Source: Candidatus Hydrogenedentota bacterium (GTDB taxonomy: Bacteria > Hydrogenedentota > Hydrogenedentia > Hydrogenedentales > CAITNO01). From it: a stretch of 56,089 nt of DNA. Of the stretch, positions 24,467 through 32,850 are shown in pieces (within the stretch, counting starts at the first letter, position 1; each line of letters begins with the position of its first letter). The position numbers were made by a program, and so were the translations under genes. The stretch is taken from the NCBI GenBank assembly GCA_903893795.1, contig CAITNO010000145.1, positions 1-56,089 on the forward strand, given 5' to 3'. Below the pieces are notes generated by a model. The model searched no databases. It saw nothing but the letters and a program-made list of their open reading frames with translations, and was not told where the DNA came from.

Positions 24467-24958
24467 TCACGGTGTTTTCGCGGCGCCCGGTCCGGACAGT
24501 TCCACGCCCAGTTCCTTCCACTTCGCCAGTATGTCCTCTTTCGGAAAGAATCCCTCGTGTCGGAAGAGTTCCTTGCCGTCGGCGCCAAAAAATATCTGGG
24601 TGGGTATCAGATTTATGTTGTAGGGGTTTGCGGCATCCGGATTCTTCCAGACATCAATGAAGACCACCTCAAGTGTTCCCGCGTGCTCCTTCTTCAGTTC
24701 TTCAAGGATGGGTGCCATCTTCTTGCAGGGGATGCACTTGTCCGCGCCCAGGTCCACAAGTCTTGGAAGCGCCTTTGGTGCGGTTGTTCCCTCTGCGGCT
24801 GCGGCAGTTGGGACAACGCTTGCCGCGTCGCCCGCACCGGGACCCTGTTTCAGGTAGAACGCGCCCGCAATGGCCGCGGCCAACACCAGCACAATCACAA
24901 TCTTGCCGGTTTGCCCCCCACCCGCCGGTGCCGCGGCATTGTTCCGTTCGTCCGTCAT
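24467..24958 (-). CDS. Membrane-anchored thioredoxin-like protein
   Basis: 163 residues from the ATG at 24958, which overlaps the arsF stop (ATGA). One transmembrane helix (about 19-36), an Ala-rich linker, then a thioredoxin fold with the active site DKCIPCKKMAP (C75, C78) and the cis-Pro segment NLIPTQIFF. It should face the periplasm. It sits between arsF and arsG and could shuttle electrons between the CcdA-like protein and a periplasmic target, or serve ArsC if inverted. Confidence 0.9.
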   Translation of the reverse strand: MTDERNNAAAPAGGGQTGKIVIVLVLAAAIAGAFYLKQGPGAGDAASVVPTAAAAEGTTAPKALPRLVDLGADKCIPCKKMAPILEELKKEHAGTLEVVFIDVWKNPDAANPYNINLIPTQIFFGADGKELFRHEGFFPKEDILAKWKELGVELSGPGAAKTP

Positions 24959-25428
24959 TGCGACTCTCCCGGCAGTGGCGATTTCGCCTGGCCGTCGTTT
25001 AGCCATGCCAAGACCTCTTCCTGGACATAGGCGGTGAAAGCCGCCTCGTCATTGAAGAGATCCCAAACCTTTTGTAGATTCTTCCAGCGCATTTCCCTGT
25101 CTCCGCGCACTTCTGACAGCACCACGGACTGGGCGGTCAATTTGTAATCCTTGTCATAGTGGGCGTTCTCCGGCTCATCGAGGTTCACCGACGCCCACAT
25201 GACGCGCCCACTGGAAAGCTCGCCCGCGCAGGCCTGCTCAACTGCCTGTTTGGCAAGCTCCTCGATGCGCGTGCAGGAGGGGCAGCGGATGGTGCGGTGG
25301 AAATAGCGTATGTCCAGACGCGAATTGGCGCCCGAAACGGCGGTGGCCTTCACGGGCACGCCGACTTTTGAACAGGCTGCCATCGCAAGCGCCGCAATCA
25401 GCAGTGTTGCCGCCGGTAAGAACCTCAT
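24955..25428 (-). CDS. arsF: ArsF-family protein (nitroaryl-arsenical reductase subunit), predicted lipoprotein
   Basis: 157 residues from ATG 25428, which overlaps the preceding stop (ATGA). The signal sequence ends LAMAAC, with C19 the likely lipidated residue. The body has RYFHRTIRCPSCTRIEELA with a CXXC pair (C49, C52), AVLSEV-like segments and a C-terminal helix. I recognise this as the ArsF type: in arsEFG operons ArsF is reported as a subunit needed to reduce nitrophenylarsenicals to amines. The exact chemistry of this homologue is inferred. Confidence 0.8.
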   Translation of the reverse strand: MRFLPAATLLIAALAMAACSKVGVPVKATAVSGANSRLDIRYFHRTIRCPSCTRIEELAKQAVEQACAGELSSGRVMWASVNLDEPENAHYDKDYKLTAQSVVLSEVRGDREMRWKNLQKVWDLFNDEAAFTAYVQEEVLAWLNDGQAKSPLPGESQ

Positions 25429-25826
25429 GCACACGATCCCGGTGCGTCGTTCAGGGCTGTCTTGCCCGCTTCCATGACACGGGCAATGTTTTCAGCGTTT
25501 GCCGGAGACTTGCCCTTTTCAAACCCTAGGTCCGTGAGGCGCACATGCGCCGGGGCGTTGAACCCTGCCTGTTCGAGCGTGTTCTTGGCACAGTCCAAGC
25601 CGCAGCCGTCGAGGGCGAGTATTTTGCCCGCAGTGGCAGTAGTGGCCAGAATGCCCGGCACCCGCCCGCCGATCCCCGCCAGGCAGTACATCTTCCCCGC
25701 ACCCTCACGGGTGAGCCCGCGCGCAGCCTGGTCGGCGACAGCACCGACGTCGGCAGCGCCGGAGCAGGCGAAGAGGAGTGTGGGTGCGCCACTGCACGCG
25801 CAGGTGCTTCCTTGATTCTCAGCCAT
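25425..25826 (-). CDS. DGC-domain putative zinc-binding protein (ArsE candidate)
   Basis: 133 residues, cytosolic. Cysteine pairs occur at STCACSG and FACSGAADVG, then MYCLAGIGG and DGCGLDCAKNTLE, the Asp-Gly-Cys motif that names the DGC domain. Such proteins are annotated as putative zinc-binding. It overlaps arsF by 4 nt (ATGA), so translation is coupled. By position it could correspond to ArsE of arsEFG operons, but I am not certain that ArsE belongs to this family. Confidence 0.85.
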   Translation of the reverse strand: MAENQGSTCACSGAPTLLFACSGAADVGAVADQAARGLTREGAGKMYCLAGIGGRVPGILATTATAGKILALDGCGLDCAKNTLEQAGFNAPAHVRLTDLGFEKGKSPANAENIARVMEAGKTALNDAPGSCA

Positions 25827-25844
25827 GATGCAAGCTCCTGTCTT

Positions 25845-26078
25845 TTACCCGATAAGGGTCTTAAGTTCGGACACTTCGGGCACACGACCGGCAACCTTGA
25901 CCTTGCCGTCCACGACCAGCGCGGGGGTGGTCATGACGCCGAAGCCCATAATCTCGCGCAGTTCGGTCACCTTGACGATTTCATATTCGATGCCGGCCTC
26001 TTTGGCCGCCGCCTCGGTGTTCTCGGCAAGTTTCTTGCACTTGGCACAGCCCGTGCCCAGTATCTGGAGTTTCTTCAT
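25845..26078 (-). CDS. Small thioredoxin-fold redox-active disulfide protein
   Basis: 77 residues from MKKLQILGTG (ATG 26078); the longer open frame upstream is not protein-like. Active site GTGCAKCKKL (C11, C14), cis-Pro MTTPALVVDG. This is the Thioredoxin_3 type commonly encoded next to permeases of the ArsP/DUF318 family, as here (25-nt gap). It may supply reducing power to or deliver substrate to the permease. Confidence 0.92.
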   Translation of the reverse strand: MKKLQILGTGCAKCKKLAENTEAAAKEAGIEYEIVKVTELREIMGFGVMTTPALVVDGKVKVAGRVPEVSELKTLIG

Positions 26079-26103
26079 TGGGTTTTCCCTTTGCGGTTCA
26101 CAG

Positions 26104-27237
26104 TCAAAACACCATGTTGAACAGATAACCGACGATGAGGATGCCGCAGCCCACGACCGACACAAACACCGCTATGAGCGCGGGCTTGAGCACTTTGCGA
26201 AGGATGATCATCTCCGGCAGGGACAGCCCAATGACGGCCATCATGAAGGCCAGTACCGTGCCCAGCGCGGCCCCCTTACCCAGAAGGGCCTGCACCACGG
26301 GAATGATGCCCGCTGCGTTGGAATACATGGGGATGCCGATAAGCACGGCCAGCGGCACCGACCACCAGGCGTCCCGGCCCATGATGGAGGCCATGAAATC
26401 CTGCGGCACGTAACCGTGGATGCCCGCGCCGACGGCTATGCCCAAGATCACATAGGGCCACACCCTGCCGACGATGTCGCGCACGGCGACCACTCCCTGG
26501 TCGATGCGGTCGATCCAGGTCATGGCCCCTTCTGCCTCGGGGTCATCCCCCACCGGCACGGCATAGACCCAGTCCTCGACGTGGCGTTCCAGACGCAGGC
26601 GGCCGATGACCCACCCGGCGCTGACCGCGATAGTCAGACCCGTGCCCATGTACAGGGCGGCCACTTTCCAGCCGAACAGACCGTAGAGCAGCACCAGTGC
26701 GATTTCGTTGACCATGGGCGCGGAAATGAGAAAGGAGAAGGTGACACCCAGCGGCACCCCGGCCGTGACAAATCCGATGAACAGGGGCACGGCGGAGCAG
26801 GAGCAGAAGGGCGTGACCACGCCCAGCGCCGCGGCCAAAACATTGCCGGGAAACTCGCGTCTGCCGGCGAGCAGTTTCCGCGTGCGTTCCGGGGTGAAGA
26901 AGCTGCGGAGGATGCCAACCCCAAACACAATGAGCGTCAGCAGCATGAGCACCTTGGGCACTTCAAAGACAAAGAATTCCACGGCCGCGCTCAGCGGCGC
27001 GTCCTTGGGCAGGCCGGAGATGCATTCGCATATCCAGGGCTGCCCGTTTACGGCCGAAAGCACCGTGCCGCGCGGCAGTCCAAGCAGCGAATAGGTGACC
27101 CACTTGGACACCGGGGCCAGGCGGGTATAGATCATCCACCATGCGGCAAGCGCAAAGGCCATCCAGGCCAGATGGCGCAGGAGGTTGCGTTCGGCGGAGG
27201 CATTCTCCGGATTCACGATGTCTTGCTCATCACTCAT
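26104..27237 (-). CDS. ArsP/DUF318-family permease
   Basis: 377 residues with about eight hydrophobic segments in two halves separated by a soluble loop (about 215-260). The first half carries the family signature TPFCSCSAVPLFIG (C145, C147), and the second IGIPMYSNAAGIIPVVQALL. Family members include ArsP, which exports trivalent organoarsenicals such as methylarsenite and roxarsone(III). It is 43 nt downstream of an ArsR gene. It is longer than Campylobacter ArsP, so substrate identity is inferred from context. Confidence 0.9.
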   Translation of the reverse strand: MSDEQDIVNPENASAERNLLRHLAWMAFALAAWWMIYTRLAPVSKWVTYSLLGLPRGTVLSAVNGQPWICECISGLPKDAPLSAAVEFFVFEVPKVLMLLTLIVFGVGILRSFFTPERTRKLLAGRREFPGNVLAAALGVVTPFCSCSAVPLFIGFVTAGVPLGVTFSFLISAPMVNEIALVLLYGLFGWKVAALYMGTGLTIAVSAGWVIGRLRLERHVEDWVYAVPVGDDPEAEGAMTWIDRIDQGVVAVRDIVGRVWPYVILGIAVGAGIHGYVPQDFMASIMGRDAWWSVPLAVLIGIPMYSNAAGIIPVVQALLGKGAALGTVLAFMMAVIGLSLPEMIILRKVLKPALIAVFVSVVGCGILIVGYLFNMVF

Positions 27238-27280
27238 GGCAGTCTTTTGCTCTTGGATTTCGCTGTGCGGCGCATGCGCG

Positions 27281-27601
27281 CTACTCCATCAGCGCCAGTT
27301 GCTTCTTGGCGTTCTCGCGGAGTACCCCTTCAAGGCAGTTGAAGAAACTCAACACGCAGGAGCAGCGAAGGCGGTAATAGACCTGAAGCCCCCGCTTGTC
27401 GTCCTCCAGGATGCCCGCCTTCTTGAGCACGGAAAGATGCTTGGAAACGGTGGACACATCGGCGCCGACGGCCTCGCGCAGCTCGCACACGCACCGCTCC
27501 CCCTTGGACAGCATGTCCACGATGAATAGCCGGGTGGGATGGGCAAGTGCCTTGGCGATGTTGGCGCGCGCTTCGAAAAGCGCCTGCTGCTTGGGGGTCA
27601 T
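27281..27601 (-). CDS. arsR: ArsR-family transcriptional repressor (first arsenic unit)
   Basis: 106 residues from MTPKQQALFE (ATG 27601), with GGAG about 7 nt upstream; the longer frame would run through the operator. GERCVCELREAVG (C37, C39) is the As(III)-sensing ERCVCEL type, with SVLKKAGILE in the wing region. The C-terminal LRCSCVLSFFNC adds a further cysteine cluster. It heads an eight-gene unit that ends with arsC and probably regulates it through the palindromes at 27612-27643. Confidence 0.94.
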   Translation of the reverse strand: MTPKQQALFEARANIAKALAHPTRLFIVDMLSKGERCVCELREAVGADVSTVSKHLSVLKKAGILEDDKRGLQVYYRLRCSCVLSFFNCLEGVLRENAKKQLALME

Positions 27602-27611
27602 GTGCGTCTCC

Positions 27612-27643
27612 AGTATTATACTATTTGGTAGTTTAGCCAAATA
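27612..27643 (-). promoter_or_regulatory. Promoter and two palindromic operator candidates of the first arsenic unit
   Basis: AGTAT-T-ATACT (27612-27622) is a perfect palindrome whose centre contains TATAAT on the minus strand (27615-27620). Beside it, TATTTGG (27622-27628) and CCAAATA (27637-27643) form a 7-bp inverted repeat. A good -35 is not obvious. The arrangement suits ArsR binding over the -10 region. Confidence 0.6.
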
Positions 27644-27772
27644 CTTTGGAAAAAGCAAGCGCCAAGAGGGCGCGGGAGGGCGCCCGCGCTTTCATGGCGG
27701 CGGGCAAACGGGTATCCTTTAGCCATCGTATTGCCTGCACGAAGCTCAATGACACCGCAAAAGGAACGCCGA

Positions 27773-28984
27773 ATGACACCAGACTGGCTCTTTGAACTGC
27801 CCGATTTGCGGGACCGTGATTTTGCGGTGCAAAACGCCGCAAGCAGGGCGCTGTGGGCGGCGTTTGCGGAAAACACGCACGCGCGGGTGCCGGTGCGGCT
27901 CAACACGAATCCGCGGATGCTGATGCTGGACCCGGCGTACAACCGGCGGGGATTGAGTTACCGCGAATACATGCTCGATCCGGACATCATGGCGCAGGGC
28001 GTTCTGGAATGGCAGTACTGGATGCGCTTTCTCCTGCCCGGTGACCATGAAAAGGGACTTCCAGACGAGTGGGTGATCCACGTCGATTTCGAGAACATTT
28101 ATGACGCCGCATGGTTTGGTGCGCCCGTGGAATACCACGGGGACCAGGTGCCCTATGCCGCGCCCCTTCTGAATGACGACAACAAAGGCATGCTCTTCGA
28201 CCGGGGCCTGCCCGACCCCTTCGCGGGAGAGTGGGCGGAGCGGGCGCTGCGGCACATCGAGAATTGGGAGCGGAAGAGCGCGGCCGGATGGACCTTCCTG
28301 GGGCGTCCCGTAACCTTCAAGGGCAATGTGCCCTTCCTGAATTCCGACGGGGCTTTCACCTGCGCGGCAAGCCTGCGCGGGCCGACGAACATTTGCACGG
28401 ACCTCCTGATCGACCCCGATTACACGCATGAACTGCTGCGCTTCGTCAATGATGCGTTCATTGCGCGCATCCAGGCATGGCGCAAGCACTTCGGCCAGTC
28501 GGAGAAAATAGACAACCAGGGCATGGCCGATGATTCGGTGGAGATGCTGTCGGTGGAGCAGTACCGCGAGTTCGCCCTGCCGCGTCACCGGGACTATCTG
28601 GACGCGCTCGGCACGTACAAGGGCCGGGGCATCCACCTCTGCGGCAATGCGCAGCGGCTCTTCCCCACGCTCCATCAGGAACTGGGCGTCATGGCCTTCG
28701 ACACGGGGTTCCCGGTGGACTTCGCACAATTCCGCCAGGAAATGGGACCGGAGGTGCTCATCAGCGGCGGGCCCCGCGCGCCGCTTTTTGTCGGGGACAG
28801 GCCGGATGCGCTGCTGGCCGAAACGCGCCGCATCCTGGAAACGGGCGTGCTGGAGGGGGGACGCTTTATCCTGCAGGAGGGAAACAACCTGCCGCCCATG
28901 GCATCGCTGGAGCATTGCGGAGCATTCTACAAGGTGGGCAGGAAGTGGGGCGTGATTCCCGGTAGAACAAAGGACGGCGCATGA
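27773..28984 (+). CDS. Uroporphyrinogen-decarboxylase-family protein
   Basis: 403 residues from ATG 27773, with AAGGAA 7 nt upstream. A URO-D-type barrel is indicated by NWERKSAAGWTFLGRPVTFKG, LLIDPDYTHELLRFVNDAFI, KGRGIHLCGNAQRLFP and VLISGGPRAPLFVGDRPDA. Secondary-metabolism and methyltransferase members of this superfamily (MtaA/CmuA relatives) often keep a His-x-Cys metal site; IHLCG is the equivalent here. It is not a haem enzyme by context. It is divergent from the arsenic cluster with about 170 bp between. Function unknown; demethylation or methyl transfer is a family-based guess. Confidence 0.85.
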   Translation: MTPDWLFELPDLRDRDFAVQNAASRALWAAFAENTHARVPVRLNTNPRMLMLDPAYNRRGLSYREYMLDPDIMAQGVLEWQYWMRFLLPGDHEKGLPDEWVIHVDFENIYDAAWFGAPVEYHGDQVPYAAPLLNDDNKGMLFDRGLPDPFAGEWAERALRHIENWERKSAAGWTFLGRPVTFKGNVPFLNSDGAFTCAASLRGPTNICTDLLIDPDYTHELLRFVNDAFIARIQAWRKHFGQSEKIDNQGMADDSVEMLSVEQYREFALPRHRDYLDALGTYKGRGIHLCGNAQRLFPTLHQELGVMAFDTGFPVDFAQFRQEMGPEVLISGGPRAPLFVGDRPDALLAETRRILETGVLEGGRFILQEGNNLPPMASLEHCGAFYKVGRKWGVIPGRTKDGA

Positions 28985-29020
28985 GCGCGAACATGCAAAA
29001 GGCGCGGCCGCGCAGCGTCG

Positions 29021-29797
29021 CTACCGCCGCTGTCCCCGCATTTCTCCGATGCTCCTCTCGACGCGCCGCCGCAGGTCCAGCGGGGGATTTTTGGCGGCGA
29101 TGAAATCTATGCGGCAACTGCGCCGCGTGGGCGGCTTCCAGGTGTCCGCGTCGAAGGCGCCCAGGAGCGTCAACCCCGCGCCGCGCAGGGCCTCTGCGAG
29201 AAACTCCAGGTCATAGGCCCGTTCACGGGTGGACGACTCGGCGCCGGTGCTGACACGGACCCAGGTTTCACAGATGCGGGTGTTGGGGTCGTAGCGGTTG
29301 GCCCAGGTGGTGCGGAGGTTGCCCTCGGTCTCGGTCCAGGTCTGGTTGGCGAAATGGTCAAGCATCATGCGCTCGGTGACCACATCGAAATAGAGCAGCC
29401 CGCCGTCGCACAGGGCGGCGGCGCATTGGACCAGGGCGCGCTCGACCTCCTCGTGTTCCAGCAGAAAGTTCATGGAGTCAAAGAGGCAGGTGATGAGATG
29501 TACGCCGCGCACGGGCAGGGCGCGCAGGTCCCCAACGGCGCAGGGCAGGGCGCCGCGGCTGCGGCGCAGCGCCGAAAGCATGGACGGCGAAATGTCCACG
29601 CCGAAAGAGCGCCAGCCCGCGCGGCGGGCCCGTTCCAGCAGCACTCCGGTGCCGCACCCGGCGTCCACATGGATGAACCCGCGCGGGAGCAACCCGGCCA
29701 GCACGCCGGTCGCGTAAAACCAGCGGTCATAGTTGACGTGGGTCATGAGCGCGTCATAGTGGGCGGCAAGCCCCTGAAAGAGGTCGGGATGGGGCAT
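29021..29797 (-). CDS. Class I SAM-dependent methyltransferase
   Basis: 258 residues. Motif I FIHVDAGCGTGVLLERA (about 41-57), acidic loop FGVDISPSM, and LITCLFDSMNFLLE complete a Rossmann methyltransferase. The substrate is unknown; the closest look is to the YqeM-type methyltransferases that follow yqeK in some Firmicutes. It starts one base after the yqeK stop, closing the proA-nadD-yqeK operon. It is convergent with the URO-D-like gene. Confidence 0.88.
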   Translation of the reverse strand: MPHPDLFQGLAAHYDALMTHVNYDRWFYATGVLAGLLPRGFIHVDAGCGTGVLLERARRAGWRSFGVDISPSMLSALRRSRGALPCAVGDLRALPVRGVHLITCLFDSMNFLLEHEEVERALVQCAAALCDGGLLYFDVVTERMMLDHFANQTWTETEGNLRTTWANRYDPNTRICETWVRVSTGAESSTRERAYDLEFLAEALRGAGLTLLGAFDADTWKPPTRRSCRIDFIAAKNPPLDLRRRVERSIGEMRGQRR

Positions 29798-29798
29798 G

Positions 29799-30380
29799 TC
29801 AGGCCTGTTTCTGTTTCAGCCAGAGATAGAATGCCGTGGCGTTCGGGTCGGCGACCTCCTGCCGTCTGCCAAATTCCACCCCTATTTCGGCGACGTAGAG
29901 GATGGCCGCCCCAAAGCCGCCCTTGCGCAGGCGCTCGCGGGCCTCGGCGGCCTCGGGGTATTTGCGCATGGGCTCGGCAAAATCGGCCATGCAGAGTCCC
30001 TGGCCCAGCATGTCCAGCCCCGGTCGGCCTGTGGTGTGCCAGTAGACTGCCTCGTACACGTCGTCGCTGATGCCGAATTCGGCCCGGCACCTTTCAGCGG
30101 CCACGGGACCGTGCAGCAGGACCGGTTTTGCCAGTTGTTCCTCGCTGACGGGCAGCCGCAGTCCGCGCGCGGCCGTGAGCAGTTCGGACTTGCTCATGTC
30201 GCGGCAGAGGTCGTGGAGCAGCCCGGCCGCAACGGCCTTGTCGTGTTCAACGCCGATACTCTCGGCGTAGGAGGAAAAATACTCGGCCGTGAAGATGCAG
30301 TGGCTGAGCCGCTTTTCGGACAGCGTTTCGCGCAGCCGCGCGAGATATTCTCTGGCACAGGCGGCGCGGGCTACGGGCAT
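29799..30380 (-). CDS. yqeK: YqeK-type HD-domain hydrolase (symmetrical Ap4A hydrolase)
   Basis: 193 residues. The HD-domain metal ligands are visible: RLSHCIFTAE (H27), AAGLLHDLCRD (H56, D57), LLHGPVAAE and a C-terminal CMADFAEP Asp. YqeK enzymes split diadenosine tetraphosphate into ADP. It overlaps nadD by 10 nt, and nadD-yqeK is a conserved neighbour pair. Confidence 0.92.
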   Translation of the reverse strand: MPVARAACAREYLARLRETLSEKRLSHCIFTAEYFSSYAESIGVEHDKAVAAGLLHDLCRDMSKSELLTAARGLRLPVSEEQLAKPVLLHGPVAAERCRAEFGISDDVYEAVYWHTTGRPGLDMLGQGLCMADFAEPMRKYPEAAEARERLRKGGFGAAILYVAEIGVEFGRRQEVADPNATAFYLWLKQKQA

Positions 30381-30964
30381 GCGTAGAGCCCTTTCACGTG
30401 AATGTATTCCAGCACGGCCGGAGGCAGCAGGCCGCCCGCATCCCCCCCGCGCGCGAGCAGGTCGCGCACCTCGGTGGAGGAAAGATCGCTCACCTCAAAG
30501 GGCAGCATCTCATGCACGCCGTCCAGCGAGGGGTCGAGCGCCTCATCGCATTCGGGCCTGCGGACAACGATGAGCCGGGCGCGTTTCAAGATCGCGCGCG
30601 GATCGCGCCAGCGTGGCAGGTCGAGTGCCGCGTCGTAGCCGATGATGAGATACAGCCGGGCTTCCGGATGGGCCGCCGCAAGCGTCCGCACCGTGTCCAC
30701 GGTGTACGACGGACCGGTGCGGTCCATCTCCATGCGGCTGGCCTCAAACCCCTCTTCGCCCCGTATCGCCGCCTGCACCATGGCCAGACGGTCCTCGGCG
30801 GAGGCAACCACCTCGCGCTGCTTGTGGGGCGGTGTGGCGGCCACCATGAAGAGCACACGGTCCAACCCGACACGATCGCGCGCGGCCCGGGCAATGCGCA
30901 GGTGCACGTTGTGGACGGGGTCGAAGGTCCCGCCAAAAACGCCTATGCGGATTGCCTTATCCAC
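30371..30964 (-). CDS. nadD: Nicotinate-nucleotide adenylyltransferase
   Basis: 197 residues, normal length. GVFGGTFDPVHNVHLRIA is the nucleotidyltransferase motif (H18, H21), and SDLSSTEVRDLL matches the C-terminal ISSTxIR signature. The enzyme adenylates nicotinate mononucleotide in NAD biosynthesis. It overlaps proA by 8 nt. Confidence 0.96.
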   Translation of the reverse strand: MDKAIRIGVFGGTFDPVHNVHLRIARAARDRVGLDRVLFMVAATPPHKQREVVASAEDRLAMVQAAIRGEEGFEASRMEMDRTGPSYTVDTVRTLAAAHPEARLYLIIGYDAALDLPRWRDPRAILKRARLIVVRRPECDEALDPSLDGVHEMLPFEVSDLSSTEVRDLLARGGDAGGLLPPAVLEYIHVKGLYACP

Positions 30965-32210
30965 GAACCTGGCCCGCGCCCCGGATGATGTACTTGAGGG
31001 AGGTCAGCCCTTCCAGCGCCATGGGTCCGCGGCAGTGGAGCTTGCTGGTGCTGATGCCGATCTCGGCGCCCAGGCCGAACTCGAATCCGTCGGTGAAGCG
31101 CGTCGAGGCGTTCACGTAGACCGTGGCGCTGTCCACCGCGTCGAGGAAGGTTTCGGCGGCGCCGTAGTTCTCGGTCACGATGGCGTCGGAGTGGTGCGAC
31201 CCGTACTCGTTGATAAAGTCGATGGCCTCCTCCAGCGAGGCGACGATCTTGATGGATAAGATTTTGTCCAGGTACTCGGTACTCCAGTCCTCTTCCGTGG
31301 CCGGGGCGCAGTCGATAAGCTGACGGGTGCGGTCGCAGCCGCGCAGTTCACAGCCTCCTTCGCGCAGCGCCGCAGCGATGCCCGGCAGCAGCATGGGCGC
31401 AGCGGCCTCGTGCGCCAGCAGGTTTTCCATGGCGTTGCAGACGCCGGGCCGTTGAAGTTTCGCGTTGAGCACGATCTTCTTCGCCATCTCCGCGTCGGCA
31501 TCGTCGTGCAGGTAGGTGCAGCACACGCCGTCCAAATGGGCCACAACGGGAATGCGCGAATCCTCGTAGATGCGGGCGATGAGGCTCTTGCCGCCGCGCG
31601 GCACAATAACGTCGATATACTTGTCCAGCCTGAGCATTTCGCCGACTGCGGCGCGGTCCGTGGTGTCGATAATCTGCACAGCGTTCTCGGGCACGCCGGA
31701 GGCCGTGGCCCCCTCCTGGAAAATGCGGGCAATGGCAACATTGGAATGAATCGCCTCGGAACCGCCGCGCAGGATGGTGGCGTTGCCCGACTTGAGGCAC
31801 AGCGCGGCGGCGTCGGCGGTCACGTTGGGCCTGCTTTCATAGATGATGCCGACGACACCAAGCGGCTGGCGTATCTGCGCGATGCGCAGGCCGTTGGGGT
31901 GCACGTACTGGTGAACCACATCCCCCACCGGGTCGGGCAGGCCCGCCACCACCTCAAGACCCTCGGCCATGGCGTCAATGCGCTTGTCGTTCAATTCCAG
32001 CCGGTCGAGCATGGCAACCGTGAGGCCTTTTTCACGCCCTGCGGCAAGGTCCTTGGCGTTCTCCGCCTTGATGAAGTCCCGGCCGTCGCGCAGGCGCGCG
32101 GCAATGTTGCGCAGGGCCGCATCCTTCACGGAGCGGGAAAGCGATCGCAGGCCGTTGGACGCGGCGCGGGCGCGGCGCCCTATCTGTTCCAGTTGCTCGT
32201 TCAGGGTCAT
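30957..32210 (-). CDS. proA: Gamma-glutamyl phosphate reductase
   Basis: 417 residues from MTLNEQLEQI (ATG 32210), where GGAGG lies 7 nt upstream; two earlier in-frame ATGs are possible but less well placed. QRPGVCNAMENLL contains the catalytic cysteine, codon 31437-31439, residue 258 (255 in E. coli). YESRPNVTADAAALCLKSGN and DGFEFGLGAEIGISTSKLH are further hallmarks. It makes glutamate semialdehyde for proline synthesis. proB is not adjacent in this window. Confidence 0.97.
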   Translation of the reverse strand: MTLNEQLEQIGRRARAASNGLRSLSRSVKDAALRNIAARLRDGRDFIKAENAKDLAAGREKGLTVAMLDRLELNDKRIDAMAEGLEVVAGLPDPVGDVVHQYVHPNGLRIAQIRQPLGVVGIIYESRPNVTADAAALCLKSGNATILRGGSEAIHSNVAIARIFQEGATASGVPENAVQIIDTTDRAAVGEMLRLDKYIDVIVPRGGKSLIARIYEDSRIPVVAHLDGVCCTYLHDDADAEMAKKIVLNAKLQRPGVCNAMENLLAHEAAAPMLLPGIAAALREGGCELRGCDRTRQLIDCAPATEEDWSTEYLDKILSIKIVASLEEAIDFINEYGSHHSDAIVTENYGAAETFLDAVDSATVYVNASTRFTDGFEFGLGAEIGISTSKLHCRGPMALEGLTSLKYIIRGAGQVRG

Positions 32211-32850
32211 GTCATGGCCTCCAATAGTCATCTTCGGCACAGTTTATCGCATGAAGCTGCCATGATGCCAAGCCCTCCCGTCATTGCGAGCTTCAGACCG
32301 CCTTCGGCGGCGATTCGCGGCAGAAAGCCGCCGGGGGACTGGCTCCCGTTTCCGTCCAAGGCCAAGGGGCGGCAGCACTTTCGCGTATCGGAAACGGGTG
32401 CCTGTACCCGAGTCACCACACCCTGGGGTTTCGCGAGCTCTGGTACAGCCACCATTTCCAACACAGCGGCCTGTTCGAATAAGTCGAGCCATTGGTTGGA
32501 AATGGTGGCAGTCCCCTGGCGGCACATGCACTTTCTTAACAGCGAGGCGCGGCAATCTCTTGGAACCATTACCCCGACCTTGGGCCATCGCGAGCAAGAG
32601 ATTGCCGCGCTTCGCTCGCAATGACGGTGTCGGGTTCGGGTGTCGGGTTTGGGACATGACTGGAACAAGAACGCTCTCCGTGAGGATGTGATAAATCAAG
32701 GCTAAAGACTTTCTTGCCTGCATGCGCATGTAAATCGCGTCGTCCCCGTTGTCCTATTCGATTCTCAAGGCGTTGTGCTCCCATGATTTGTCTGGACAGT
32801 ATAGCCCGGACGAAGTAAAATTCAGCATGGCCCAATGAGGAGTTGCACTT
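32211..32850. other. 640-bp gene-free stretch filled by nested inverted repeats
   Basis: An outer pair CCGTCATTGCGAG (32278-32290) and CTCGCAATGACGG (32615-32627) delimits 350 bp. Inside are GCCACCATTTCCAA (32448-32461) with its complement (32496-32509), CCCGTTTCCG with CGGAAACGGG near 32350-32395, and GGCGCGGCAATCTCTT (near 32546-32561) with AAGAGATTGCCGCGC (from 32596). Open frames here follow the repeat and are not protein-like. From 32628 to 32850 I see nothing beyond possible promoter sequence for the AbrB gene. Confidence 0.7.
32278..32627. repeat. Composite MITE-like palindromic element (GTCATTGCGAG ends)
   Basis: 350 bp with 13-bp perfect terminal inverted repeats and at least three nested hairpins. 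Its right half shares the GTCATTGCGAGCGAAGC...GCAATCTCTT sequence of the single hairpin at 40761-40853, so the two are relatives. No transposase is present. Confidence 0.7.

Noticed and set aside
31410..32668. Frames reading through the nested repeats near 32300-32630
   Set aside because: Their text (such as RHCERSAAIS) is the usual translation of the GTCATTGCGAG repeat.
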